Assembly (NCBI GenBank): GCA_013397845.1 | Contig: VZTG01001985.1 | Coordinates: forward strand, 1-64,000 | Direction of reading: 5' to 3' | Source: Melanocharis versteri | Lineage: Eukaryota; Chordata; Aves; Passeriformes; Melanocharitidae | DNA: 64,000 bases | Shown: positions 1 to 12,500 of the stretch, in pieces | Layout of the letters: each line of letters begins with the position of its first letter | Position numbering within the stretch: the first letter of the stretch is position 1 | Made by a program: the position numbers and the translations under genes | The notes under the pieces: generated by a model | The model's input: the letters and a program-made list of their open reading frames with translations, nothing else | Databases searched by the model: none | Told to the model about the DNA's origin: nothing

Positions 1-75
1 TTCCTCCCGGGTTCGGCTCGGTGTTATTTCGGTGCCGACGCTCGCGCAGAGTGGGCCGGGCTATTTATAGTGAGC
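1..75 (-). promoter_or_regulatory. Candidate TATA-type core promoter of a gene to the left
   Basis: Read on the minus strand, 62-69 gives TATAAATA inside CTATAAATAG, set in very GC-rich DNA. A TATA box here would place a minus-strand start about 30 bp downstream, near 35-45, with the transcript leaving the window to the left. In human the gene after MTMR14 in the same orientation is CPNE9 (from memory), so this could be its promoter. No coding sequence of that gene is in the window. The TATA motif is seen; the promoter role is inferred. Confidence 0.4.
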
Positions 76-177
76 GGCGCCCCCGGCAGCGCGGCTCCCC
101 CGCGCCGCCCCCCACCCGGCCCCGCTGCCCCAGCCCGCAGCCCAGAGAGGAGGCAGGAGAGGGCACAGCTCGGGTCA

Positions 178-183
178 TTTACT
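178..183 (-). terminator. MTMR14: Possible variant poly(A) signal of MTMR14
   Basis: No AATAAA exists on the minus strand between the MTMR14 stop (346-348) and the left edge. The only familiar variant is AGTAAA at 178-183, about 160 bases past the stop. If used, the 3'UTR would be under 200 nt and end roughly 100 bp before the TATA motif at 62-69. The true signal could also lie outside the window. Confidence 0.3.
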
Positions 184-345
184 GCAGGGACTCGCCGAAG
201 ACCCCGCACCCCCCAGCCCCAGGCAGGGGGGGCTGGCGGCGGGCGCTGGGTGCAGCAGGCGCCCGCACCGAGAAGAGGGACCCAGGACTCTGCTGGGGGA
301 CGTGCCAGCCCCAGTTTTCCAGGCAGTGGTCTGGGAACGCCGTGT

Positions 346-523
346 TCAGAGGGTGCTGCTGCCTCTCAGTCCCACGCCCCGCACGAACTGCTCGAGGAGG
401 CCACCGATGGCCCCTGAGGGGCTGGAGGGCACGGCCTTTAGGCCGATGGTCCGGCTGTAGCTTGCCAGAAAGGCAGAACGCACTTCTTCCAGACGGGACT
501 CACGGTCACTCGCCGACACCAGT
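346..523 (-). CDS. MTMR14: MTMR14 exon 19 (terminal coding exon)
   Basis: The acceptor CTCCTAG precedes 523. The exon opens with one base that completes a Leu codon, then encodes LVSASDRESRLEEVRSAFLA and the conserved end of the protein, GGLLEQFVRGVGLRGSSTL, with stop TGA at 346-348. Length is 178 nt, in phase with exon 18. Confidence 0.95.
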
Positions 524-3500
524 CTAGGAGAGAGAAGGGGAGGTCAGTGACTGCAGCCATCCCTCTCCACATCCCAGCTCTCACTCCTGACATAGGGCTG
601 GCAGAAGGACCAGGGCTCTGCCCACAGTGCCGGCAGGTGTGCGGTGCTCAACGGGCCGCAGCGGCTAAGGCAGTGCAAGTCCCAAAAGGCTCTGTCCACA
701 GAGCTGGTAGCAGCTGGTGCCACTGCCTCCTCATCCAATCCAACCCAACCCACGGAGACACTTGCAGCCTCAGTCTCCTGCTCCCCACGGGGTTTCCTCC
801 TTCACACACCCCACTGTCCGCTGTTTCACCCACCAGCATGGTGCTCACAAGGCTGCAGTTCATAAACAAAGTGATGCTTTGGCCAAGTTGGTGCTGACAT
901 CAGCCCCTGTGCCAGCTCCCTCCCCTCCTCACACAGATGAAGCCTGTCCACATGTGCTGTGCCTGGACAGTAGTTTCCAACCTATTTGCAACCATCCCTC
1001 ACTTCCATCAGCCCCAGTCTTGTGTGCTTGTGCCTGCACAGACAGCTCTGTGGAAGAAGGGATGAGGGAGCAGACAAGGTGACAAAAGCCCCAAGGAACA
1101 CTCCAGCCACTGGAATAGGAGAACTGAACAGTGCTTTACTTCTGCTCCCCAGCATGGCTGCTCTCAGCAAACAGGAGCAGAGTAGGGCATGACTTCCCAC
1201 GGGACCCGCTCTCCTCTCCTGCTGATCCACACACCTGGTTAGGGGCAGGGGGAAACAGCAGAAGGAAGGCGAGACTTCAGCTCAGGGAGCAGGGGAAAAC
1301 AAGACTGGGGCTCAGAGGCAGCTGTTCCAAGCTCTCCAGCCTAAAATGATCCTTGCTGTAGTGCCTCTGCGACATGCCAGTGGTTCCCAGAGAGATTAAG
1401 ACATTCCTCAAAGGTCACTCCAAGGGCACAGTGCGAACCTTCCCCATAAAAAATTCTCTTTAATCTTCCAGCGCCTGGGCTGGCTATAAATTGGCACAGC
1501 TCATCTGAATGGAAGTGTTAACCACCCACAGCCAACAGCTTCGGTCCGGAAACAGCAGCAAGAGGATATGGTGGGAGGCCTATAAACAGCAAGCGATGCC
1601 GAGGCAGCCAACCAGGCCGCTGTTTACTGTGTCTGATAATAAAGAGGAGCCAGAGGGCAAAAAAAGGCAACAACATATCTAAACACATTAGCGATGCTTT
1701 TTGGCAACCTAATTAGGACGTGGAACTCGCAAACCTGCTAGCATTTAAAATAAGCTCCGTGAAGGCAGGACTTACTTGCACCCGAGTACAGCAATCTCAG
1801 ATGTCACGCGCAGAGGTAAGCGAGGGCGTGCAGCAGTTAGGTCCTGTGTCTTGTGGCTCTCACACCTCTTTACAGGGCAGATTTTGTATTTGGGTTTTTG
1901 GGTTTGTTTCATGGAGTGAGACACTCCAAGGCACAGGGTCAAGAAGCCAGCCACTGCTCCACACCAAGCCCTGCAGACCGGCTGCAGCACTTCACCCTGA
2001 ACCGTTCACCGCGGAGGCAGGTCGCGCTTCCTTGCCAAATCCACGGCACTCTGCCCCGCTACACTTCCTACAGCCTGCCCGCTTGCCTGCAGCTTGGGGC
2101 GCGGGATGAGAGGAGGCTGTCAAAGCCCCAGCTCGAAGTAAGCCCTGACAAGCCCCACACAAGCACAAGAAGTAGGCTGTGAAAAGCATACCTTCATCGA
2201 GCTGCTGCCAGTGAAGATGCAAAGTGGGAACTTAAATGGAATTAAAAGAAAAAAAATCATACTGTGTCGGGCTGCGAAAAACTGGGATAAAACCACAATG
2301 GAGTCCTGAGCAAACAGGGCTGATGCAAAGCAGAGAGAGGGTGGAGGCTCTGGGTTAAGCTCAACACAACACTGCTGGGAACTCTTCATCATTTCAATGC
2401 AGTGCCTGGTCCCAGCACCTCCAGTTGAGCAGTCCCCAGCCCCCAAGCAACCCACAGCTTTAATGAATAGCTGAACAGGGCAGAGCACCCACAGGAGAAG
2501 CACCATCACTGTTCTCCTCTTTTTGAATACACTGCCCCAAGCAGTCACTCTCCAAACTGCATAAGCCTAAGGCCTATCAACTCTGATTCATTTTTCTCTA
2601 CTGAATTCCCTATTCTGACATTGGATCCAACTCCAAGGGCAGCAACAACTCGCTGGTGATCAGCAGTGACCAAGCACAGCCAGGCTCAGGACACAGTAAA
2701 GCAGTCACTATTCAGATGCCCATCCTTCAGTCCCTTCTCCCTTGCCCATCTCCAAACTACTGCAGGAGCAGCTCAGTGTGTCCTCACGAAATAAGAAGAG
2801 CAAATCCTGGCCAGGCCATGTTCGACATCTCTTGCAATGTTTTGATCTGTCAGTTCATGGATCTTGTAGCTTCACTGTAACTTGAAGGCAGCTGCTCTGC
2901 TCTGTTCAGCAGCACAGCACACAGCCACACGAGACGGAGAGCCAGGGCAGGCAGCCTGTCTCACAGGAGGCATGGGTTTTCATGTTGCTTGCCCTCTGCC
3001 TCCAAAGCATGTACTCAGATCTCAGTAAGGGACTAAACATCTGCCAGCACAGCTCTTGCATTGCTTGCTAGCAGCAGCCCCTGATCTGCCATTTCAGTTT
3101 CTTGATGGAGAGTTTGCAGCCTGAAGGCACAAACCAAGGTTCTCCTCTAACAGCAATTAAAGCACATCTCCAGTCTTTCAAGCTTCCAGAGGTGGATTTC
3201 TATTTGGTGAGGAACATTTGCCTCCCAGCCATTTCACACGGCAGGACGTGGCAGGACGCAGGGTCTCTGTGGCTCTGCACTGGCCAGGTACAGCACCTGC
3301 AAACGATGCTGCACAACACCAGACAAAATGTGGGTTATAGAAGGAAAGTCCTTCTCTTACTTCAGCAAGGATCTGACCCCAGTGGGGAGATGTAGGTGAG
3401 CAAAATCCAAAAGCAAGAAATCTGGGTTACCAGTCCTGTCCTGACAAACATGAATCCTCAACTGCACTTAATTATGCCCAAATTCAGCATCTTCGAGGAA

Positions 3501-6500
3501 GAGAGAAAAGCCTCTTCCTACAGAAAGCAAAGTGCTCCCCATCATTAGGCAGAGAAAGTGCTGTTTTCTTTCCGTGTTCAGCATAAGCAAAGAGTACTCA
3601 GGGACTGAGTTTGTGGATAGAAAACATCGAGGCAGAGAAGATGGAACAGTTTGTTATGGGCTCCCAGGCTTCTCCAAAAGTGCCAGAGTGATAAAGTTGC
3701 AGTGCTCGCAGGCAGCCAAGAGACCCAAGGAGAGATTCTGCATTTGAGACACTTACAGGCAAGTGTTAGAGAACTCATCCGGGAAGCTGCAAGGGAGAGA
3801 GGCGTCCGCGTTCAGGATTGCCTGCTCCCGAATACTGCCACACCCTGTCACCATCTGCCAGCTGCCAAAGTCTGTGGAAACGGAAGATCCGGGCAGAGAA
3901 TGGTCCGCCGATCTGGGGCAGAGAGAGAGGGAGACGCCGCGATCAGTCAGATCATTCAGCCACATGCTTTTCACTGGCGCTACTGCCAGGGACCTGCCGG
4001 GCGGACAGCCAGCAGCGCCTCTGCCAGCACTGTTGACACTCAGGGACCAGGGTGCAACATACAGCTTGGGCTGGGCCCCAGACCAAGCCTTTCCTTTGAA
4101 AGCAAAGGGAGAGCCAAGCTGGCCGGGGCCAACAAAGCAGCAGGAGCACACCAGGAGCTGGACAGGAGAGAGCCAGCATGAAGCAGATGGCCATGCAGAA
4201 CTGAGAAACCCATTAGTGAGATGGAACAGCACATCCTGCCCTGAATCCTTCACAGATGTGAAAGTTGTGCTGTACAAGGCACATTCCCCTGTTGCTTGCT
4301 GTAGCTGTTAGCACATCCCAGGGCAGCAGGACAAGTCAAGGTTGTGACTTGGTTAGTGCTGGGAAAGACTTACAGATCATTGTCCTGGCAGCAGTTAGAA
4401 AGCAGATCACTCCTGAGCTATTACCACCAGATCTGAACAAAGGCAATGCTCAAGGCGTACCCAGGACACCTACCCCCAGCACCTGAACATCTCTTCATTT
4501 CTGTGTTAAAGAAAGGGCTGTGCCAGAAACCAGGTGACAAAACATCTTTAGGACAGGCTAAATAGCCAAGGAAGGATAATTGTTTGATGTATGCAACCTC
4601 CCACCAGGAAAGAAAGAAGTATGAAATGCGGTAAGTGAATCTGAGGAGTCCCTCCAAAATCTCAGAGAAGAGGGCACAATCACTTGAGACAAACCCAGAG
4701 CTCTTGGCTTCCAAGGGAGCAAGCAATTACTGCGCCTTGCTGCACAGCAGAGTGTACATAGCTGGAAGCACAGCCTGTGGCAGAGCTGCTCAATTAGACA
4801 CTACCAAGATCTTCTGGATAATTTATCTGAGTTCTGCTGGGCAGAGAGCAGTGCTCCAGCTCTGCTGGGCCAGGTACTTGCACGCTGTCTTCACAGCTAA
4901 GAATAGCAGTGGCGCACTGCAGCTGCTCCCCAAGGGACCAGGAGAACAGCCAGAAAGACAGGCTCTCCCACAGCAAGAAGGACCTGAGCTAGACTGGAAG
5001 GCAAGGGTGGGAAGAGATGCACAGCAGGAAACCTATTTGCAATCTTGATCTAATTCCAGGCCTGCCATTTAATTAGTCTGATCAATACAGCCAAGTTTGA
5101 GCAGTGTGAAATGTGGTCCTAAGCTGGCTATGCAAGCACAGAAAGAGAGTCACACAATTCCCTGCATATCGGCTTCCCATCACAGCTGCAGTTTGGGGTT
5201 AATACCCCTGTTTGGCAGCTCAGGCTCTGAAAGGGCATGACAGCAGAAATCTGAAGAGCAGAGCTTCACCTGTCTCACACAGATCTTGTTCTTTGGCTGC
5301 TCAAAGAACTGAGGAGTGAGGGTCAGGGTATTGGGAGAACCCTGTCTCGCAAAAGGGTGTTTTCCCTGGGGCATGTAATGCCAAAGTAAGAATGAGGGCA
5401 CTTCACTGAAAGCAAAACTGCAGCATATACTGTTAGAAAGACCTTCAGGAGATCAGACAGGGATAACCTTCCCTGGAAAGCAAGGAATTTGTAAGGGAAG
5501 GGGAGCAGCTGTTCAGTGACATTTACTTCTCTCCATGCCTTTGGAAGATAAAGTGGAGGAAGCCAGTGTGAAGGAGAGCAGGCAGAGTGTTTGGGCTCAG
5601 AGCACAGAGCCATGATGGAAGCACAGTGGGAACAGTGCAGGATGCCAGGCAGAAGCATGGAGGGATGCCGCTTCAGTGCAGAGTGAAGAGGAAGATGTCA
5701 CCTCCCTGAGAGCACAGCACGGCCAAACAGGAAAAACAGGAGTGTCACACATGGTGACAAGAAATTGAGCTAAAGGAGTAAAGAAATCTGTAGGCACTGG
5801 GCTCGGGCTGAAAGCAGGCAGAGACAGGATTCTGCCAGAAAAAGTAATGAGTTGCTGAACAGAGGACAGGTTTGTGGCCAGATAGAAACAAAGGTTTTGG
5901 AGAGGGCAAGCATGAACGGCAGAGGAGGGCTTGGACTATAGTAGGATCTCCAGGTGAAGGTGAAAAGAACCGAGCAGAGTTCTGCAGCTCTTGCAAAGGG
6001 AGGGTAGTATCTGGAGCCTGCCCAGGAGACTCCGCCCACTTGGCAAGCCATGATCCAGGACACCACGGACAGGAAAAATGTCCCTCTGCCCAATATCATC
6101 AACCACACCAGTCAGATAAGTCTGTGCTAAAGAAGGTGAACAGAAAGTTGTTTTTTGCTTTGGGTGCGTGGCCTCACCTTCCGGATGCTGGTCACCTTCC
6201 ATGGTTGTCAGCTAAGATTAGACTGATCTTACACCACTTCTTGGAGGTGGATCAAGTCATCTCTTGAATCCTGCCATGGACAGGCTGATAAAAGCACTGT
6301 GTATCTCCTGCAAGAGTGTGTCAGTGACTCTCTAGTCCTCCAGCCCTTCCTGGGGTCCCCAACCCTGTCGAGCAGCTGTGCAAACTTAGTAAGGTTTCAT
6401 CTAACCCAACAACACTGGGGTCTAGGAGTCCAAGGCAGTCAATTCCGTGTCTTGCCTCTAGGCAGCAGAACAAACACTTGTCGATTAATTGAATAAACTG

Positions 6501-9500
6501 ATTGACTCTGCAGTGAGTCTAGGTAATTTCTTTCCTGGCCCAAAGATCTGAGCCTGGCCAGCAGAGCTAAGATATTGTGGCAGACCTTCCCCTCTATCCC
6601 CAAAGCCTTCTCAAGGGAGGCTCCTGAGAAAGTGTCACAATCAACAAGCATCTTGAACAGCCTCAAGAGACAGCAGGGGCCAAGTTTGGGAAAACAGCAT
6701 GGGAAATTTTGTGTTCGCACTGCAATGGCAGCAGAGCTTCTTAAAAGTTGAGCTTGGCTTGAGACCAAGACCAGATGTCTGGGGTGACTGCACCCCAGTG
6801 CAATCCAGTCAGTGCTAGAGGTGAAAGTCTTCCTGTAATTTCTACCCTGAATACTTCTCGTAAAGTCTTACTGCAGAGGCCCCAAAAGAGCTTCAGTGAG
6901 GCCCTTGGAACAAGCTGGAACTGCTGGGACACCAGAACCAGTTCCCAAGTCTTTAAGAACAGCATGCCTGCAATACATGACAGCCATGCCAGAGGCTGGC
7001 TAGGAGTGAGGGCAGCACGGAGTCTTGGGAAGCAGCCGGACAATGACAGCAAAGCTGACATGGTTAGAGGAGATGAGATACAGCCAGCCTTCAAGTCACT
7101 GTCTCTGCCACAGACATCTAATGGCAGACAGAAAAAGAATCAAAGTGAGCTTCACACACCCACCTCTTCAGGTCCACGAGTGGGAAGAAACTCCCTCAAA
7201 AGTGCAAGATTAACTAAATTAGATTAGCAAAACAGAGATGAGCTGCAAGCTGTTCCTTCACACAAGAAGGGACCTCTCGCAGGCCATAAACTGGCAGCTC
7301 CTAACCTGGGATGGTTCCTTTTAATTAGGTCAGTGCTTCCCATGCAACAGGCTGCACAAGACAGAGTATTTCAGAGCACATGGACACTCACTTGCCTGCC
7401 AGAGAAGAGTCAATACCGGAGGCAGAGCAACATTCAGGGATCCTTCCCTTTCTTAATACGTAACTGAGATGAGTGCCAAGTGCCAGCAGCTAGGCTCCCA
7501 TCCTGCCCTGTGCTGCCCCCGCTCACCTGACGTATTTCCACACACCTAGGACTATTTGGGAAGCAGCTCATTTGCCAGCATATGCTCTGTGCTTCAAACT
7601 GAAGCATTAAGTAGGTTCTGTATGTACAGGCAGACTGTGGCAACCTGGAGTAAAGGGCAGCCCTTCCCACCTTTGCGTGGGAAATGTTGGCAAGGAGTAT
7701 GGCACTCTGCCAAGATCTGGAGCCCTGGCTGAATCCCAGGCAGTTATCTACAGGCTGGGATAGTGCCCGAGCAGCCCGTTCTCTGTGAGCACCATTTCTG
7801 ATTGCAGCACATAGTCATGTGCCAGCCAGCAAGCCCATTTTGTGGCATGGTCATGCAATAATTCCAGAAAACATTCCTGTAAACAATTCCTCTCCTGCTG
7901 TGGTCACTACCCCAAGGTGTCACATTGCAGATACACCTTCTGAGCAAGGTGGCTGTAAGGAGCAAGACACACAGCGCACACAGAGTCTTCTCGCTGCCAA
8001 CAAAACATCCAAAACCAAGGGGCAGCAGCTTCTCTGTCCCACTCGGCTCTCACTGTGCTCCCTCCAGACCCACAGCTGAGCCATCTGCAGCACCTAACTA
8101 AAGTAAGGGAGTTCTCTGTGACTGCTGGTCAAAGCAGATCCTCTGCAGTTTAACTCCTCCAGATCTCGACTCTCTAGATCACAGTACTTAGGATTTTGTT
8201 TAATTGACTTAGCAAAAGCACATTCAACCAAAGATTATCTAGCTGCTAATCCACATTAGTGCTATGTAGACACACGCTAAATCCCTGACACAGATACAGA
8301 TTTTTTCTGCAGTGTCATGGGACGCTTAGACTGCTAGTGTCAAATGCAAATACAGGAAAAGGTTTGCAAACTGCAACCCCCCTTGCATGCAGGGGGTTCA
8401 ATTTGAGGCACATTGACTGCCATACTCAGAGCTCTCTGCAGAACAAGTAGCACCTTGTCCTATTCTGCAAACAGTCTATGCAGTATCTTCCTGTGTGTTT
8501 GTCCCCCGCAGATGTGATCTTACGATCATGTTGGAATAAGCTAGAAAGACTGATAGGAATTACCTTTGTACTGCTTTGCCTAACAAGAACCATCCTGAGA
8601 TTTACAGATACCCAGGACCTCTGGATCAGAGCAAGATTCACAAAATGGGATTGGTAATGTGACAGCAGCAGCCTGTTGACATTGCCTGGCCTGGAGAGGG
8701 GCTTGGCTCCTAATGCCTGACTGGGCATTTGTGACCCCTTCTTTTAGGACAACCCAGGCCTTGCTCATGTCTCCTGCTGACTCACCTTTCTTTCCCTCCA
8801 GAGCTCCCCTGCCGGCCAGCACCTGGATGGGGCTGTTGACCTGAACTACCTGAAGGATACCTGCTGGTATTTTACAAGCAACCATTTTAACCACTGCAGC
8901 AGCAGTTGAGGAAAGTGTTTTGTTGCTATGGCCACACAAGCAGAGGATTAGGAAGTCAAGTACAGTGGTTGCTTCATCTCAAGAGCCTTGGGTGTTGACC
9001 TGCCAGCAGCACTGCAGAAATAAAGGTATTTTTGGCATCCTGATCAGTCTCTGTGCTCCTGCTTTTCCATCTTAGTACCAAAATTTTTCAGGAGGTGAAG
9101 AGACAGAATTTACCTCTTCCTTCCATCACAGATACAGTATTCCACCCAAAATGGGACTCATTGTTTCCTTCAGGGTAGAAAATGGTGGCTGAAGGTACTG
9201 TGTTATCTACCAGACCAATTCAGACTACCACAGTTGAAGCAGGGAGACCAAAGGCCAAGTGGAATGACAGAACCTCTTTCTGGAGAAAACATACCATACT
9301 TAGAACCCAGAAACTGCAACCCATGACAATGTCTGATAAGGCAACCCTAACCCTCACTATGGTGCTCTTCTGCCTACTCTTGTTTTGCCTCTTTGCTCTT
9401 GCAGAGCAGTCTGGCTGAAGCATCACAAGCTGCTTCTTTCTGAGCACTGCTGCAAGCTTGCTACCAGCAAGCACTGAACAGCCTGTCAGGCCTTGGGAAC

Positions 9501-12500
9501 GGCATGGGACCACACATAGGAATTGTGGCACTACCATTGTGAACAAAGCAGCTCCCAAGACAAGCTGTTTTCTTTCCACTATTTTCTTGCCTTCTCAGGA
9601 GATTCTTTTCATCTTACAGAGAATACAGAGGTGGGCCCCAGAAACAACTCAAACTCCTCCTATTGATGTCTTTCCCTGGAGAGAACAGTTAGCATCATTT
9701 ATGAAAACTGTCAGACACTGGGGCTTTTCTCTGAAATTAGAGAAACTTGTTAAGAAAAGTCTTATAAATTTTCAATGCTTTACTTGTTTGTCATTTTATT
9801 TTCCATACGATGAGAGAGTACTCAGATTTGGCTGGTGGCAGATACAGAATCACCAGAAAAAGACTCATCGGAAAACCTGCAGAGGCTACACAAGAATTTG
9901 ACACTGTTAACAGCAACCTCTTATCTTAGAGTCTCTTTATTCCATGTTGGCCTAAACACATGGTGTTTGCTCCACAGGCTCTGTTCTTTCTTCCCTAGGC
10001 CAGCTCACCGCTTGACTCTGCCCTATCGCAGCGTCAGACTCCAGAAGGGTGCCTTGTTATGGTGTGAGATTAGGCTCAGGTCCAGGGTCCCCATTCCCCA
10101 GCAGGAACACACAGCCTTTCGGGCAGAATCCTTTGTGCTGGAACAGTGCTTGCAGCTTGCTCCCAGCAGATTCCTACCTCTGCTTGCCACCAGCACCCAT
10201 TTTTTTCCAACCTGCATCATCAGGAGGGTCAGCAGGTGAAAAGGGGAACAGGATAGATGCAGAGTGAGGTCTGCTTGGTTTGAAAAGCTTCCTTCCCCAA
10301 ACACCACGGCCATTTCAAACCCCGGGGGATGCATTAGACAGAGAAAGTGCTGTGAGCTGTAAGCATGCAGGATGCAGAGATGCCAGAGCTCAGAGTTGAG
10401 GCATGCGCTGAGGACAGGCATAACAGACAGCTGGCTGTTATCAGCACAGTTCCTTGCTCCTCTAGGGGCTGAGACAGGAGTGTCTGTGTTTAATGGCCAG
10501 CACTTCAGACGAGGTCAGACTAGAGAGGAACAGGCCTCTCGAGGTTTGTCCATAGATAGAAACACAGGTGTTCCAGTGTTTCCAGAGCCACACAAATGCA
10601 GCCCTGCACTCCCTTTACCAGACATTCATTTTGCTGAGAAATGCTCTGCTCCGTCCCATCTCACCTGGATCTGGGCACTTCTAGTGGGCTGCTTCCAATC
10701 CTCAGGAAGTTATCAGAATGGGTTGATGAGGAGGAACTGGAGGACTTGACTTCAACCATCCCTGTGGAAGGCAGCCTGTCTTCAGACTGCTGTGCCCTGC
10801 TCCAGAGCACAGCTTGTGGTGACGATGCACAGCTCTTCCTCCTGTGGGATAGAGGACGTGGGTTAGAAAGCTGACTTTTCTATGTACTCCAACTAATAAG
10901 CCTTTCCACCACAGGCTGGATTTTAGCCCAGCAGCTACAAGCTCTTGTTTCCACTGAACCCGCCCTCCTCCCTCCCAAGGAACCATGAGTCACGGGTAAA
11001 TGCTCAGGGAGGGGGTACACTGAGCTCAACCCATCTTAGCCCATTCTTTTATAGATCACTATCCACGTGACCTGGAAATCAGAGACGGGAGAATGCATCA
11101 GCCCACACACACACAGCGATTGCTTTGTTTAGTCTAGCAGCAAAAATGCCTTGAGCAAGGGGCCTCCCAGCGGGGAAAGACCATTTCAATCTGCTCAAAC
11201 TCCACAGTGCGTATCAGTCCAGGTGGGCGTTCGTGCGCACCCGAGGGTGACAGGGGCACATCACCAGTGTTATTTTCCCTTTTAGCAATTCCCTTTGGGC
11301 ACCACTGACCACACTTCTGACCATGTGCTTACAGCTGACAGTCACTCCAGATGTAGGTACACTTCAGTTCTCTCTCTGTCTATGCTGACAGCCCAAACTG
11401 CTCTGGCTTCCTTCCTAGCCAGCACATTCAGACTCAGTCATGATTCACTGTCCGTTGCTGCATCAGGCCTTAGCTCACAGTACCATCCAACTACATGCCA
11501 AACAAGTGCACATTTGGGACTAATTCACATCACTGCTGCTCCACGTTCAGGAGATCTTCCTTCTTACATCAGTTGTTTGGTTTTGTTTTTTCCCTGGAAG
11601 AGTCTCAAGAATTTCTCCCCTTCTGAGACCGCACTGAATTGGACAAAGACCTCCCTATGCACAAAAGTAAAAAAGAAGAATTCTAAAGCAAATGAACTCA
11701 AGGGAAAAAGACGCTATTCTTCCTAAAACATGGAAGTGAATCTCAGCTTTGAGATCTCAAGCACTGTCTGCAAGTGCAGCTAAAGACAGGCTCATTGTAC
11801 AGTGGAAAGCGCAATATCCTCTCTTCATTTCTTGAAGGGTGTCCACCCTCAAACATCACACCACAGCCTCTCTTAAGCTTTATTCATCTCATGTTATCAT
11901 AGCTGCCAACATCTCCAAGTACAGCCTGCAGAAACAGGTTTGAACAGCTAAAAATCAAATGCCTCTCCCTGCACAGAGACTGTGAGGCCACCTGTTTTCA
12001 GGGCAACACAACAAAGTACATCCCCTCCTCATGCTATGCACAGCCCAGCTCATCCAGTTTGTAGCAAGCCCTATGTATTCTCCAGACTACAGAGCCACAA
12101 CAGCCTGCAGTAAAACATCCATGACCAGTCCCCTCACTGAGCACTCATGGCAAGGCTCACAACCTTCCCCTTTCCCAAGCTCATGCCCTCCAGCATGGCC
12201 GAAACCATCCCTGTGGAGCAGCTGCTAGCTCCAACACAGGCTAGCCCCTGATGTCTCCCACAGAAATAAAAGCAAACCAGAGTTAGGAAACACATTGCAA
12301 AATTGAGCCCTGATCCACACAAGCGCAGCTGATCTCCTCCATGCTCTGGTCACTTCACATCTTGTAAAAAGCACACGTAGGTTCTGTGCAGCAGAGTTGA
12401 GTCTGTATGTCCTGAGCACTCAGAGCAACATAGATGCCACCAGTTCACTACCGTGCAGCCCTGCAAGTGGAAAGTTGTTCTCTACTTGATGCAGTTGTTT

